Source: Bacillota bacterium (lineage in GTDB: Bacteria > Bacillota > Clostridia > Lachnospirales > Cellulosilyticaceae). Taken from it: DNA of 52,441 nt. The position numbers and the translations under genes were made by a program. The stretch is taken from contig JAEYPM010000076.1 of assembly GCA_023410675.1 (NCBI GenBank), positions 1 to 52,441 on the forward strand, in the 5' to 3' direction. The notes below the pieces were generated by a model. It had not been told where the DNA came from. It was given only the letters and a program-made list of their open reading frames with translations, and searched no databases. Positions within the stretch are counted from its first letter, which is position 1, and each line of letters starts with the position of its first letter. Of this stretch, positions 35,818 to 44,371 are shown piece by piece.

Positions 35818-35843
35818 AAGTGATGTCATACGTGACATTGCTT
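35818..35843 (+). promoter_or_regulatory. UACG-tetraloop hairpin in the selO leader (possible attenuator)
   Basis: AAGTGATGTCA pairs with TGACATTGCTT (two wobbles) around a TACG loop, a member of the extra-stable UNCG class. ATTTTATTAT follows. It lies between the promoter and the start codon, 32 bases ahead of ATG 35876, so it could act as a leader terminator. A perfect AAGAG-A-CTCTT repeat sits just upstream (35804-35814). Confidence 0.5.
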
Positions 35844-35875
35844 ATTTTATTATATAAGGGAGATAAAATTATAAA

Positions 35876-37378
35876 ATGAGTAATACTATTGATAAAAACA
35901 AAAGTAACCATACAAATGAAAATATAAGTGATCAAGGTTGGAACTTTGATAATAGCTATACACATCTTCCAAACAAATTTTTTACAGAGTTACAGCCTAC
36001 ATCAGTAAAATCACCAAGACTAATTATATTCAATAATCTTTTGGCTAAGGAGCTTGGCCTTAATACAAAGCAGTTAGAAAATTGGCTTGGAGCAGAAGTC
36101 TTTTCAGGGAATCAAATACCTAAGGGGTCGATACCTATTGCACAAGCTTATTCAGGACATCAATTTGGATACTTTACAATGTTAGGTGATGGTAGAGCTT
36201 TACTTCTAGGAGAGCAGATAACCCCTAAAGGCATACGTGTAGATATTCAGTTGAAAGGTTCAGGAAGGACACCATATTCTAGAGGAGGAGATGGTAAGGC
36301 AGCACTTGGTCCAATGCTACGTGAATATATTATTAGTGAAGCTATGTATGGGCTAGGAGTCCCTACAACACGAAGTTTAGCAGTAGTAACTACTGGTGAA
36401 AAGGTAATGAGAGACAATCAGTTGCCAGGTGCCGTTTTAACACGTGTGGCTACCAGCCATATTAGAGTAGGAACCTTTGAATACGCATCACATTTTGGAA
36501 CTATGGAAGAACTTAAAAGCCTCGCGGATTATACTTTAAATAGACATTTTCCATGGTGTGAAGCTAGCGAGAATCAATATCTTAGTTTACTTAAAGAAGT
36601 AGTTAAATATCAAGCAATGCTCATTTCAAAATGGCAGTTAGTTGGCTTTATCCATGGTGTTATGAATACAGACAATATGGCAATTAGTGGAGAGACCATT
36701 GATTATGGACCTTGTGCGTTTATGGATACTTATAATATCAACACAGTATTTAGTTCTATTGATACTTATGGAAGATATGCTTATGGTAATCAGCCCAAGA
36801 TAGGGGCATGGAATATTGCAAGATTTGCAGAAACTTTATTACCACTTATTCATCATGATCAAGATAAAGCTATAAAGCTTACACAAGAGGCAATAGATTT
36901 CTTTTGGATACAATACAAAGAATATTGGCTTAAGGGGATGAGAGCAAAGCTCGGACTATTTCATGAAGAATTAGAAGATGAAACAATAATTAATGAATTG
37001 CTTTTTATAATGCAAAAATATCAAGCTGACTATACAAACACATTTCTTGCTCTGACTTTTAATAAGTATGATGACCTAAGTTTATTTAATTCTGATGAAT
37101 TTTCTAAGTGGCATATGAAATGGATGAGCAGAAGAGAAAGACAATCTGAGTCAGAAGAATCATCTCATAAACTTATGCTTAGTAATAATCCTGCACTTAT
37201 CCCAAGAAATCATAGAGTAGAAGAGGCACTTGCTGCAGCAATGCAAGATGATTATACCGTCATGAAAAATTTTTTAGTTGTTTTGGCAAATCCTTATGAA
37301 CATACAGAAAAACAAGCTGATTATTCTGTAGTAGAAAACTCTTCAGATTGTCGTTATAGAACCTTTTGTGGAACTTAA
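35876..37378 (+). CDS. selO: Protein adenylyltransferase SelO (YdiU/UPF0061 family)
   Basis: A 500-residue pseudokinase-fold enzyme that transfers AMP from ATP to Ser, Thr or Tyr of target proteins, linked to redox homeostasis. The family signatures are complete: QAYSGHQFGYFTMLGDGRAL, GSGRTPYSRGGDGKAALGPM, REYIISEAMYGLGVPTTRSL, the catalytic HGVMNTDN and the metal-binding DYGPCAFMD. The C-terminus is YRTFCGT, keeping the penultimate-region cysteine that replaces selenocysteine in many bacteria. GGGAGAT lies upstream of the ATG. Confidence 0.95.
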   Translation: MSNTIDKNKSNHTNENISDQGWNFDNSYTHLPNKFFTELQPTSVKSPRLIIFNNLLAKELGLNTKQLENWLGAEVFSGNQIPKGSIPIAQAYSGHQFGYFTMLGDGRALLLGEQITPKGIRVDIQLKGSGRTPYSRGGDGKAALGPMLREYIISEAMYGLGVPTTRSLAVVTTGEKVMRDNQLPGAVLTRVATSHIRVGTFEYASHFGTMEELKSLADYTLNRHFPWCEASENQYLSLLKEVVKYQAMLISKWQLVGFIHGVMNTDNMAISGETIDYGPCAFMDTYNINTVFSSIDTYGRYAYGNQPKIGAWNIARFAETLLPLIHHDQDKAIKLTQEAIDFFWIQYKEYWLKGMRAKLGLFHEELEDETIINELLFIMQKYQADYTNTFLALTFNKYDDLSLFNSDEFSKWHMKWMSRRERQSESEESSHKLMLSNNPALIPRNHRVEEALAAAMQDDYTVMKNFLVVLANPYEHTEKQADYSVVENSSDCRYRTFCGT

Positions 37379-37446
37379 GGCGGATTATTTGTTTAGTTTT
37401 CATATTGTAATCAATTTCTATATATAGTATGCTACTATATATAGCG

Positions 37447-37483
37447 TTCACATATTATATTTTTAGTAACCCTATGTGAATTC
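37447..37483. repeat. Intergenic inverted-repeat element, copy 1 (TTCACAT-N20-ATGTGAA)
   Basis: The two seven-base arms (37447-37453, 37474-37480) are perfectly complementary and 20 bases apart, followed by TTC. A second copy with identical spacing and 13 of 20 matching spacer bases is at 40811-40847. This copy lies between selO and the J-domain gene. The function is unknown. Confidence 0.55.
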
Positions 37484-37613
37484 GTAATTAAGTTTATTAT
37501 GAAAAGTATTTATGAAAATAGTTGAATATTCGGTAAGATATGTATAGAATAATAATATAGAATGCTATTCAAATGAATTCTAGACTAACAAAGTTCAATT
37601 TGGGGGAATAAGA

Positions 37614-38465
37614 ATGAGTATAGATGAAGCATTTGAAGTATTGGGGCTGACTATCGATGCGTCTGACAATGAAATAAAAAAAGCATACCGTGAGCTAATC
37701 AAAAAATATCATCCTGATAGTAATGGTGGAGACAAATATAAGGATGAGCTTCAGCTTGTGCAAGAAGCCTATGAAATAATAAAGTACGAATATGAAGCAA
37801 TATGCGAGCTTCGTGAGGAATATAAAAGGCTAAAAAAACAGCAAGAACAAAAAAGACGAAGAAAATCGACTGAACGCTTAGCACCAAGTCTCAAAACAGA
37901 AGAACAAAGAAAAGAAAGAGAAAGACGTGAGGAAGAGGCAAAACGCCAAGAAGAAGAGAAACTTCACGAAGAAGAAAGAAAAAGGCAGGAAGAAAAAGAA
38001 CGTGTAAAACAGAGAAGTGAATATAATGAGCAAAGAAGAAAGCAGTATGACCAACAAAGAAAAAGTCAATATGAAGAAGAAATAAAACAAGAGCGATATA
38101 CATATAACACGATTGTACCAGGTTATGATAAACGTAGTTTTGCATCTGGTGGAATTATTGGTTTTATTACAGCACCCTTTAGGCTTACTCTATTTATTTT
38201 GTCTAAAATTAAGGATTTAATTGTATGGATATTTGGAGGCCTATTTAAAGTAATAATGAATATATTAGATAGTATATCCGAGGTAGTTTCTGCAATAAGT
38301 AAGATTGTTATTGTAGGCGGTGTCTTATGGGGTGGTTACTATTTTATAAATGGTAAAGAAATAATATTCAATTTATCATGTAGACCAGTGTTAACTGTAA
38401 CTATAGGTGTTATGGCTCTATTGATATCAGAGATCATCATAAGACTTAAAAAAGTTTTAGAGTAA
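37614..38465 (+). CDS. Membrane-anchored J-domain (DnaJ-like) protein
   Basis: A 283-residue protein. The N-terminal J domain (residues 1-65) has the essential HPD in KKYHPDSNGG and ends in QEAYEIIK. Residues 66-165 form a highly charged Glu/Lys/Arg/Gln-rich coiled coil. The C-terminal third has hydrophobic segments (FITAPFRLTLFILSKIKDLI, IVGGVLWGGYYFI, LTVTIGVMALLISEIIIRL), probably anchoring it in the membrane with the J domain in the cytoplasm. It would recruit DnaK-type chaperones to a membrane site; the client is unknown. GGGGGAATAAG precedes the ATG. Confidence 0.85.
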   Translation: MSIDEAFEVLGLTIDASDNEIKKAYRELIKKYHPDSNGGDKYKDELQLVQEAYEIIKYEYEAICELREEYKRLKKQQEQKRRRKSTERLAPSLKTEEQRKERERREEEAKRQEEEKLHEEERKRQEEKERVKQRSEYNEQRRKQYDQQRKSQYEEEIKQERYTYNTIVPGYDKRSFASGGIIGFITAPFRLTLFILSKIKDLIVWIFGGLFKVIMNILDSISEVVSAISKIVIVGGVLWGGYYFINGKEIIFNLSCRPVLTVTIGVMALLISEIIIRLKKVLE

Positions 38466-38487
38466 TTATATGAAATAAGAAGTTTTC

Positions 38488-38533
38488 GATAAAAGCTTAA
38501 AGATACCTTTATAGTTTCTTTAAGCTTTTTATC
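38488..38533 (+). terminator. Terminator after the J-domain gene
   Basis: GATAAAAGCTTAAAGA pairs almost perfectly with TCTTTAAGCTTTTTATC around a short AT-rich loop. Confidence 0.75.
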
Positions 38534-38592
38534 TATTACATAGAATAGTTGACGGCTTTTATAATACTAAATTGATAAGAGGTATGGGTAAA

Positions 38593-40731
38593 ATGGAAAC
38601 CTTACGAGGCGTAGTTGAACGTATTACTTATGCAAACGAAGATACTGGATACAGCGTAATAAAAATAAGAGCTAAAGGATTTATAGAACTTATAACAGTA
38701 ACTGGCAATATGGCTTGTGTAAATATTGGGTCTGTTATAACTATAAAAGGAATATGGATCAATAATCCTAGATATGGCAGACAGTTTGATGCAAAAGAAT
38801 GGGAAGAGTCTCTTCCAGCTAGTATTTATGGAATAGAAAAGTACCTTGGAAGTGGATTAATTAAAGGAATAGGGCCCATTTATGCAAAAAAAATTGTTAA
38901 CCATTTCATGAAAGATACACTTAATATTATTGAAGAAGAACCTAATAGGATAATAGAAGTGCCTGGAATTGGGAAAAAACGTGTTGAAATGATAAAAAGG
39001 GCTTGGCAAGATCAAAAAGAAATAAAGAATATTATGATTTTCTTGCAAAATTATGGAATTTCTACTTCTTTTGGGGGAAGAATTTATAGAGTTTATGGAA
39101 ACGAAAGTATTGATATTCTTATGGAAAATCCTTATAGACTTGCGGAAGATGTATATGGTATAGGTTTTAAGACAGCAGATAGTTTAGCTTCTAAAATGGG
39201 GATAGATAAAGAATCCTTTCAAAGGTGTCGCAGTGGAATTTTTTATACGCTGAGTCAGCTTTCAGAAGAAGGGCATTGTTATGCATCTGCTGAGCAGCTA
39301 ATTGCCAAATGTGTAGAAATATTAGAGATTGAAGAGGCCAAAATTATCATGACGATTGATCATCTAATATTGGAGAAGGAGCTCATTAAAGAAGCTCCAG
39401 ATAAGATCTATTTGCCTCCTTTTTATCATAGTGAATGTGGTATAGTAAGAAGGTTAAGACAAATTATTCAAAGTAGTACACGTAAAAAAGTATCAAATAG
39501 CCAAATATTTTTAGAAGAGATAGAAAATAAAGGACATATCATCTATGATGAGGTACAGAAAGAAGCGATTAGAAAAGCAGAAGCTTCAAAAGTGATGGTA
39601 TTAACAGGAGGGCCAGGTACAGGGAAAACAACAACAATACATGGGATTATTGGTTTGTTTAGGCATTCTGGAATGGACGTTATTTTAGCAGCTCCTACAG
39701 GTAGAGCAGCAAAAAGATTAAGTGAAGCTACAGGTATGCAGGCAAAAACTATTCATCGTTTATTAGAATATAAACCACCAGAAGGTTATAAAAAAAATGA
39801 AGATAATCCTCTAGACGGAGATGTTCTGATACTTGATGAAGCTTCAATGATTGATATTATCCTTATGTATCATTTGCTTAAGGCTGTTGCTGATCATATG
39901 ATTATCGTAATAGTAGGAGATATTGACCAATTGCCATCAGTAGGTCCTGGCAATGTCCTTCAAGATTTTATTGCATCAGAAGTAATACCTACTATTAAAC
40001 TCCAGCGTATCTTTAGACAAGCTATGGGAAGCAAAATTATTACTAATGCACATAAAATTAATAGTGGAGAAAATCCTGATCTTAGTGGTGGATCAACAAG
40101 TAACTTTTTCTTTATTTCAGAGGAAGAATCAAATAAGGTTATTGATACGATAGTAAATCTTTGTACAAAAAGACTTCCTAGCTATTATAATGTCAATCCT
40201 ATAAAAGATATTCAAGTCCTAACGCCTATGCGAAGAACAGAAACAGGAGCAGCTAATCTTAATACTGTTTTACAGTCTGCACTCAATAAAAATAAGCTTT
40301 CTTTAAAACGAGGTGCAATAGAGTATAAGCTTTATGATAAGGTAATGCAAGTACGTAACAACTATGACAAAGAAGTATTTAATGGAGATGTAGGTTATAT
40401 TTCCATCATTAATATTGAGGACCAAACTTTAAGTGTAACCTTTGATGATAGAGAAGTAGAGTATGAACTATTAGAACTAGATGAACTTGTACTTGCCTAC
40501 GCTACAACCATTCATAAGGCACAAGGTAGTGAATACCCTATTGTTATTATACCCATTACTTTTAGTCATTATGTCATGTTGCAACGTAATCTGCTTTATA
40601 CAGGGATCACAAGAGCCAAACAAGTGGTAGTTTTAGTAGGAAATAAAGACGCTATTTATACAGCCGTTCAGAATAACATAGTGAAGGATAGAAATACATT
40701 TTTAGCTCAGAGATTAAAAGCGGTAATATAG
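38593..40731 (+). CDS. recD2: RecD2-like 5'-3' DNA helicase (RecD/TraA family)
   Basis: A 712-residue superfamily 1B helicase acting in DNA repair without RecBC. It has an N-terminal OB-like region (TLRGVVERITYANEDTGYSV), helix-hairpin-helix repeats (GLIKGIGPIYAKKIV, EVPGIGKKRVEMI, ENPYRLAEDVYGIGFKTAD), then the motor: Walker A GGPGTGKTTT, Walker B LILDEASMID, GDIDQLPSVGPG, and the C-terminal ATTIHKAQGSEYPIVIIP and LLYTGITRAK. ATG 38593 is chosen because AGAGGT lies nine bases upstream of it and abuts the earlier ATG 38584. Confidence 0.92.
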   Translation: METLRGVVERITYANEDTGYSVIKIRAKGFIELITVTGNMACVNIGSVITIKGIWINNPRYGRQFDAKEWEESLPASIYGIEKYLGSGLIKGIGPIYAKKIVNHFMKDTLNIIEEEPNRIIEVPGIGKKRVEMIKRAWQDQKEIKNIMIFLQNYGISTSFGGRIYRVYGNESIDILMENPYRLAEDVYGIGFKTADSLASKMGIDKESFQRCRSGIFYTLSQLSEEGHCYASAEQLIAKCVEILEIEEAKIIMTIDHLILEKELIKEAPDKIYLPPFYHSECGIVRRLRQIIQSSTRKKVSNSQIFLEEIENKGHIIYDEVQKEAIRKAEASKVMVLTGGPGTGKTTTIHGIIGLFRHSGMDVILAAPTGRAAKRLSEATGMQAKTIHRLLEYKPPEGYKKNEDNPLDGDVLILDEASMIDIILMYHLLKAVADHMIIVIVGDIDQLPSVGPGNVLQDFIASEVIPTIKLQRIFRQAMGSKIITNAHKINSGENPDLSGGSTSNFFFISEEESNKVIDTIVNLCTKRLPSYYNVNPIKDIQVLTPMRRTETGAANLNTVLQSALNKNKLSLKRGAIEYKLYDKVMQVRNNYDKEVFNGDVGYISIINIEDQTLSVTFDDREVEYELLELDELVLAYATTIHKAQGSEYPIVIIPITFSHYVMLQRNLLYTGITRAKQVVVLVGNKDAIYTAVQNNIVKDRNTFLAQRLKAVI

Positions 40732-40810
40732 ATAATATTTCCTTCTTTTTATAACTCAAGGATCGTGGCATACATTTTTCCCTTATATGCAGTATAAACT
40801 AAATATAAAC

Positions 40811-40847
40811 TTCACATGATAAATTATTACTAACACTATGTGAATTC
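40811..40847. repeat. Intergenic inverted-repeat element, copy 2 (TTCACAT-N20-ATGTGAA)
   Basis: Arms at 40811-40817 and 40838-40844, same 20-base spacing as copy 1, again followed by TTC. It lies between recD2 and the PH-domain gene, 39 bases ahead of the latter's start codon. Confidence 0.55.
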
Positions 40848-40885
40848 ATTGTGGCTGTAATATATTTATGCGAGGAAGGAGCAAT

Positions 40886-41185
40886 ATGTCAGATGTAAAT
40901 CTAAATAAGGTTTTTACTTTTTATGGAGAAGTACCACTTTCAGATTCTTTAAGAGAATTAATATCTCCAAATGAAACAGTAAGTTTTGTAATTAAGATGA
41001 TTAGAGATATTGCCATTTTTACGACTAAGCGTATCTTAGTAGCAGACAAGAAAGGTATTACTGGTAAAAAGGTTGAGTACTATACAATTCCTTATAAAAG
41101 CATTGTGACTTATGCAGTAGAAACAGCTGGTACTTTTGATTTGGATTCAGAAATAAAATTAGCATTAAATGTCAAATATTCATAA
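40886..41185 (+). CDS. Bacterial PH-domain protein, C-terminally shortened
   Basis: A 99-residue protein of the bacterial pleckstrin-homology family (GEVPLSDSLRELISPNETVS, IRDIAIFTTKRILVADKKGI, VEYYTIPYKSIVTYAVETAG). Members are usually about 120 residues and continue after DSEIKLxL into a final strand and helix. Here the frame ends at NVKYS, so about 20 residues are missing. It may be a truncated allele or a short natural variant. ATG 40886 has GGAAGGAG upstream. The function of the family is unclear; it forms oligomeric rings in solved structures. Confidence 0.7.
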   Translation: MSDVNLNKVFTFYGEVPLSDSLRELISPNETVSFVIKMIRDIAIFTTKRILVADKKGITGKKVEYYTIPYKSIVTYAVETAGTFDLDSEIKLALNVKYS

Positions 41186-41230
41186 GCTTTAATGTAAAGA
41201 CAGTTACTTTAAAGCTAATTATTTTTTAAT
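41185..41230 (+). terminator. Terminator after the PH-domain gene
   Basis: AGCTTTAA pairs with TTAAAGCT, enclosing a GTAA/TTAC inner helix, followed by AATTATTTTTT. Confidence 0.6.
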
Positions 41231-41380
41231 TTGATGATATCAGTAATAAATATGTAAAATTTTAGAAATACAGCATTATGATACTAAATAGCCAAAATGC
41301 CAAGGTCAAAACTTGTCGATATAGTGTAATAAAAAGGTATTATGTTATTTGTTTTTTGTTGATTTGTGCTAATTAAACAA

Positions 41381-41409
41381 TTGATTGATTTTAAATAATA
41401 TATTATAAT
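41381..41409 (+). promoter_or_regulatory. Promoter of the V-type ATPase operon
   Basis: TTGATT at 41381-41386, a 17-base spacer and TATAAT at 41404-41409. The start near 41416 leaves a leader of about 100 bases before the first gene. Confidence 0.7.
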
Positions 41410-41478
41410 TATGAAGTGATAAAAAATAGTATTAAGTATTTAGGCGAGTATAACAAAATAAAGAAGAAAGGATAAAGA

Positions 41479-41505
41479 CATAATGAAGCCTAACGATTCA
41501 TTATG
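41479..41505 (+). promoter_or_regulatory. Leader hairpin ahead of the V-type ATPase operon
   Basis: CATAATGAA pairs perfectly with TTCATTATG around a nine-base loop. It ends one base before the AAGGTG ribosome binding site of the first gene and contains the ATG of a possible 16-codon leader ORF (41483-41533) that overlaps the first gene's start out of frame. Translational control is possible but untested. Confidence 0.45.
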
Positions 41506-41517
41506 CAAGGTGCAAAG

Positions 41518-41829
41518 ATGGCAAAAGAGGTAATAGATGCTATTCGTGAAGCTGAATTAAAAGCTACGCAAATAGAGAAAGAGGCTATTAATGAGAAAAG
41601 TGCAATACTTCTTAAAGCAGAAGAAGAGGCCAATAAAATTATTTCTTCAGCAACTGAAGCGGCTCTTAATCAATCTGAAAAAGAATTAAAAAATGCACAA
41701 GTGCAAGGAGAATCATATATGGAAGCAGCCGTCTTAAGAGCAGAGAGACAGATTAGCCTCATGAAAGATGTTGTGCGGGAAAAAGAACAGGAGGTAATTC
41801 GTTTAATTCTTTCTGAAGTTATTGCTTAG
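41518..41829 (+). CDS. V/A-type ATPase subunit H (peripheral stalk, G-like)
   Basis: A 103-residue, almost wholly helical, Ala/Glu/Lys-rich protein (EVIDAIREAELKATQIEKEA, EEEANKIISSATEAAL) with the composition and heptad pattern of the peripheral-stalk subunit NtpF/AhaH that pairs with subunit E. It is the first gene of the ATPase operon. ATG 41518 has AAGGTG five bases upstream, and the earlier in-frame ATG at 41503 lies inside a hairpin. Subunit names differ between systems. Confidence 0.85.
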   Translation: MAKEVIDAIREAELKATQIEKEAINEKSAILLKAEEEANKIISSATEAALNQSEKELKNAQVQGESYMEAAVLRAERQISLMKDVVREKEQEVIRLILSEVIA

Positions 41830-41862
41830 GTCAACAAGAAATTAAAAAGGAGGTGTATATGT

Positions 41863-43863
41863 ATGGCGGTGCTGCAGATGCAGCGTATTAATATATATGC
41901 CCTAAAAAATGATAAAAAACAAATACTAGAATTCATGCAACGTCTCGGCGTTGTTGAAATTACAGATACCCAAATAAACGATGAAGTATTTTATAAAGAA
42001 GATGTGTCTGAGAAAATTTCTATGCTTGAGAAATATATTAATTTGGCACAGGAAGCTAGAGGAATCCTTGACAAATATGTACCAAAGAAAAAAGATATGC
42101 TATCTGTATTAAAAGGTAAAAGTACATTATCAGAGGAAGAATATGAGCAGTTTTGCATAGAAAATGATCAAGCCATCACTATCGCAAGTGACATATGTGT
42201 ACTTGAAAAGCAAATTGCAGAGCAAAAAGCAGAGATTTTAAAGTTGCAAGTAGAAAAAGAAACCCTATCTTCTTGGACCAATTTAGACATTCCGTTAAAT
42301 TATAAAGGAACAAAATTTACCTCATCATTTATTGGTACATTACCAAGCCTTTGGACACTAGAGATGATTTATGAACAATTAGCAATAGAAATGCCTGTAA
42401 ATGTTGATATCATCAGTGCTTCGCCCAACCAAACTTGTATTTTTGTTATTTGTATAAAGGAAAAGAAGGAAGCGATATTTGATCTTCTTAGAGGCATAGG
42501 ATTTTCTTATATGGATGTCCATTCGGATAGTTCACCAAAAGATGAAATAGCTAAAATAGAAGCTCAAATTATAGCAACAAAGAAAGGGATTGAAGAAGCT
42601 GAAGAAAAGATTAAATCCTATGATAGTCAAAAGAATAAACTATTATTTTTAGAGGATTATAGTGCACTATGTTCTCAAAAATATGAAGCTATAGGGCATT
42701 TAATGCAAACAGAAAAAATATTTATGATCAGTGGTTACATTTCTAAAAATGAAGGCGAAGCTTTAAAAAGTGAGATTACTGAAAAATTTGAGGCCTTTAT
42801 AGAATTAGAGGAACCAAATGAAGATGAAGACGTACCAGTACTATTACAGAATAATGGATTTTCTAAACCACTTGAAGGTATAGTACAAGCTTATAGTCCA
42901 CCAGGAAAAAGTGAAACAGATCCGACTATGGTTATGTCACTATTTTACTATATGTTATTTGGCCTTATGCTATCAGATGCAGTCTATGGATTTATTATTG
43001 CCTTAGCATGTGCCATATGCCTTATAAAATACAAACATACCCTTGAGGCGTCTATGAAAAACACATTGAAGATGTATTTATATTGTGGTATTTCTACTAT
43101 CTTTTGGGGCGTTATGTTTGGAAGTTACTTAGGAGATATTGTAGATATTGTTTCAGAAACATTTTTTGGCCAAAAGGTAAGCATTCCAGCTCTATGGTTT
43201 TATCCAGTAAATGAACCAATGCGTATGTTGGTATTTGCCATGTTAATAGGTGTCATCCATCTTTATACAGGTCTTGGTATGAAACTCTATGGATGTATAA
43301 GACAAAAAGATTATAAAGCAGTAATTTATGATGTTATTCTTTGGTTTATACTTCTTACAAGCAGTATCATGTTATTACTATCAGCACAAATGTTTGTAGA
43401 TATTGCTGGTATTAGTTTTGTGCTTCCACCAAGCGTAGGAAAGTTGGCAGGTATTCTATTTGTTATTTCTTCTATAGGAATAACGCTTACAAATGGACGT
43501 GAATCAAGAAATCCATTTAAACGTTTCTTAAAAGGACTCTATGCATTATATGGTATTACAGGATATTTAAGTGACGTGTTATCCTATTCACGTTTGCTTG
43601 CTCTTGGACTTGCAACAGGTGTTATTTGTACAGTTATTAATAAAATGGCATCAATGGTTGCCAATGGACCTATAGGAGTGATTATTTTTATTATTATTTT
43701 AGTTTTTGGACATTTGATGAATTTAGCAATCAATGCACTTGGTGCTTATGTTCATACAAATCGTTTGCAATATGTGGAGTTTTTTGGAAAGTTTTATGAT
43801 GGTGGAGGACGTATGTTCGAGCCATTTAAGAGTAAAACAAAATATTATAAGATTAAGGAGTAG
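41863..43863 (+). CDS. ntpI: V/A-type ATPase subunit I (membrane stator, a-like)
   Basis: A 666-residue protein. The cytoplasmic N-terminal half (1-330) is coiled-coil rich (MQRINIYALKNDKKQILEFM, IEEAEEKIKSYDSQKNKL). The C-terminal half has seven or eight membrane helices (MVMSLFYYMLFGLMLSDAVY, YSRLLALGLATGVICTVINK). The conserved arginine of the ion channel is in SYSRLLALGLATG. It forms the ion path against the K ring. AAGGAGGTG precedes the ATG. It follows subunit H by 33 bases and is eight bases from ntpK. Confidence 0.93.
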   Translation: MAVLQMQRINIYALKNDKKQILEFMQRLGVVEITDTQINDEVFYKEDVSEKISMLEKYINLAQEARGILDKYVPKKKDMLSVLKGKSTLSEEEYEQFCIENDQAITIASDICVLEKQIAEQKAEILKLQVEKETLSSWTNLDIPLNYKGTKFTSSFIGTLPSLWTLEMIYEQLAIEMPVNVDIISASPNQTCIFVICIKEKKEAIFDLLRGIGFSYMDVHSDSSPKDEIAKIEAQIIATKKGIEEAEEKIKSYDSQKNKLLFLEDYSALCSQKYEAIGHLMQTEKIFMISGYISKNEGEALKSEITEKFEAFIELEEPNEDEDVPVLLQNNGFSKPLEGIVQAYSPPGKSETDPTMVMSLFYYMLFGLMLSDAVYGFIIALACAICLIKYKHTLEASMKNTLKMYLYCGISTIFWGVMFGSYLGDIVDIVSETFFGQKVSIPALWFYPVNEPMRMLVFAMLIGVIHLYTGLGMKLYGCIRQKDYKAVIYDVILWFILLTSSIMLLLSAQMFVDIAGISFVLPPSVGKLAGILFVISSIGITLTNGRESRNPFKRFLKGLYALYGITGYLSDVLSYSRLLALGLATGVICTVINKMASMVANGPIGVIIFIIILVFGHLMNLAINALGAYVHTNRLQYVEFFGKFYDGGGRMFEPFKSKTKYYKIKE

Positions 43864-43870
43864 ATGAGTT

Positions 43871-44353
43871 ATGGAGAATATGGGAATTGTATTAGCTTTA
43901 TTTGGAGCTGCTTTGGCAGCACTTCTTGCAGGCATGGGTTCCGCTAGGGGCGTTGGTATGTGTGGTGAAGCAGCAGCTGGTGTTATCACAGAGGATCCTT
44001 CAAAATTTGGTAAAGTTCTGATCTTACAACTTCTTCCAGGTACACAGGGTATCTATGGATTATTAATTGCATTTATTACATTATCTCAAATAGGTGTTAT
44101 AGGTGGTAATGCTGATGTATCATTAGCAAAAGGGTTATTATATTTTGCAAGTTGTCTGCCTATGGCAATTGTTGGTTATTATTCAGCGATCATGCAAGCA
44201 CGTGCTTCAGTAGCAAGTATTGGCGTGGTAGCAAAAAAAGCAGAACAATTTGGTAAAGCAATGATTTTCCCAGCGATGGTAGAGACTTATGCAATTTTAG
44301 CACTTCTTATTTCTATCTTGGCAGTAACAGGAACTTCTGGTTTGAACATATAA
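43871..44353 (+). CDS. ntpK: V/A-type ATPase subunit K (rotor ring, sodium-type)
   Basis: A 160-residue duplicated hairpin proteolipid with four membrane helices. The ion-binding glutamate is Glu138 in AMVETYAILAL. All residues that bind Na+ in Enterococcus hirae NtpK (Leu61, Thr64, Gln65, Gln110, Glu139) have counterparts: Leu55, Thr58 and Gln59 in LLPGTQG, Gln109 in AIMQAR, and Glu138. This predicts a sodium-translocating enzyme. The coupling ion is inferred from these residues, not shown. It forms the rotating c-like ring. Confidence 0.95.
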   Translation: MENMGIVLALFGAALAALLAGMGSARGVGMCGEAAAGVITEDPSKFGKVLILQLLPGTQGIYGLLIAFITLSQIGVIGGNADVSLAKGLLYFASCLPMAIVGYYSAIMQARASVASIGVVAKKAEQFGKAMIFPAMVETYAILALLISILAVTGTSGLNI

Positions 44354-44371
44354 CAGTTAGGAGCGTATAGA

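Noticed and set aside
37878..38145. Two antisense frames rich in Phe and Leu opposite the J-domain gene
   Set aside because: They are the complement of the Glu/Lys/Arg-rich coiled coil, with no ribosome sites. The composition is a codon artefact.
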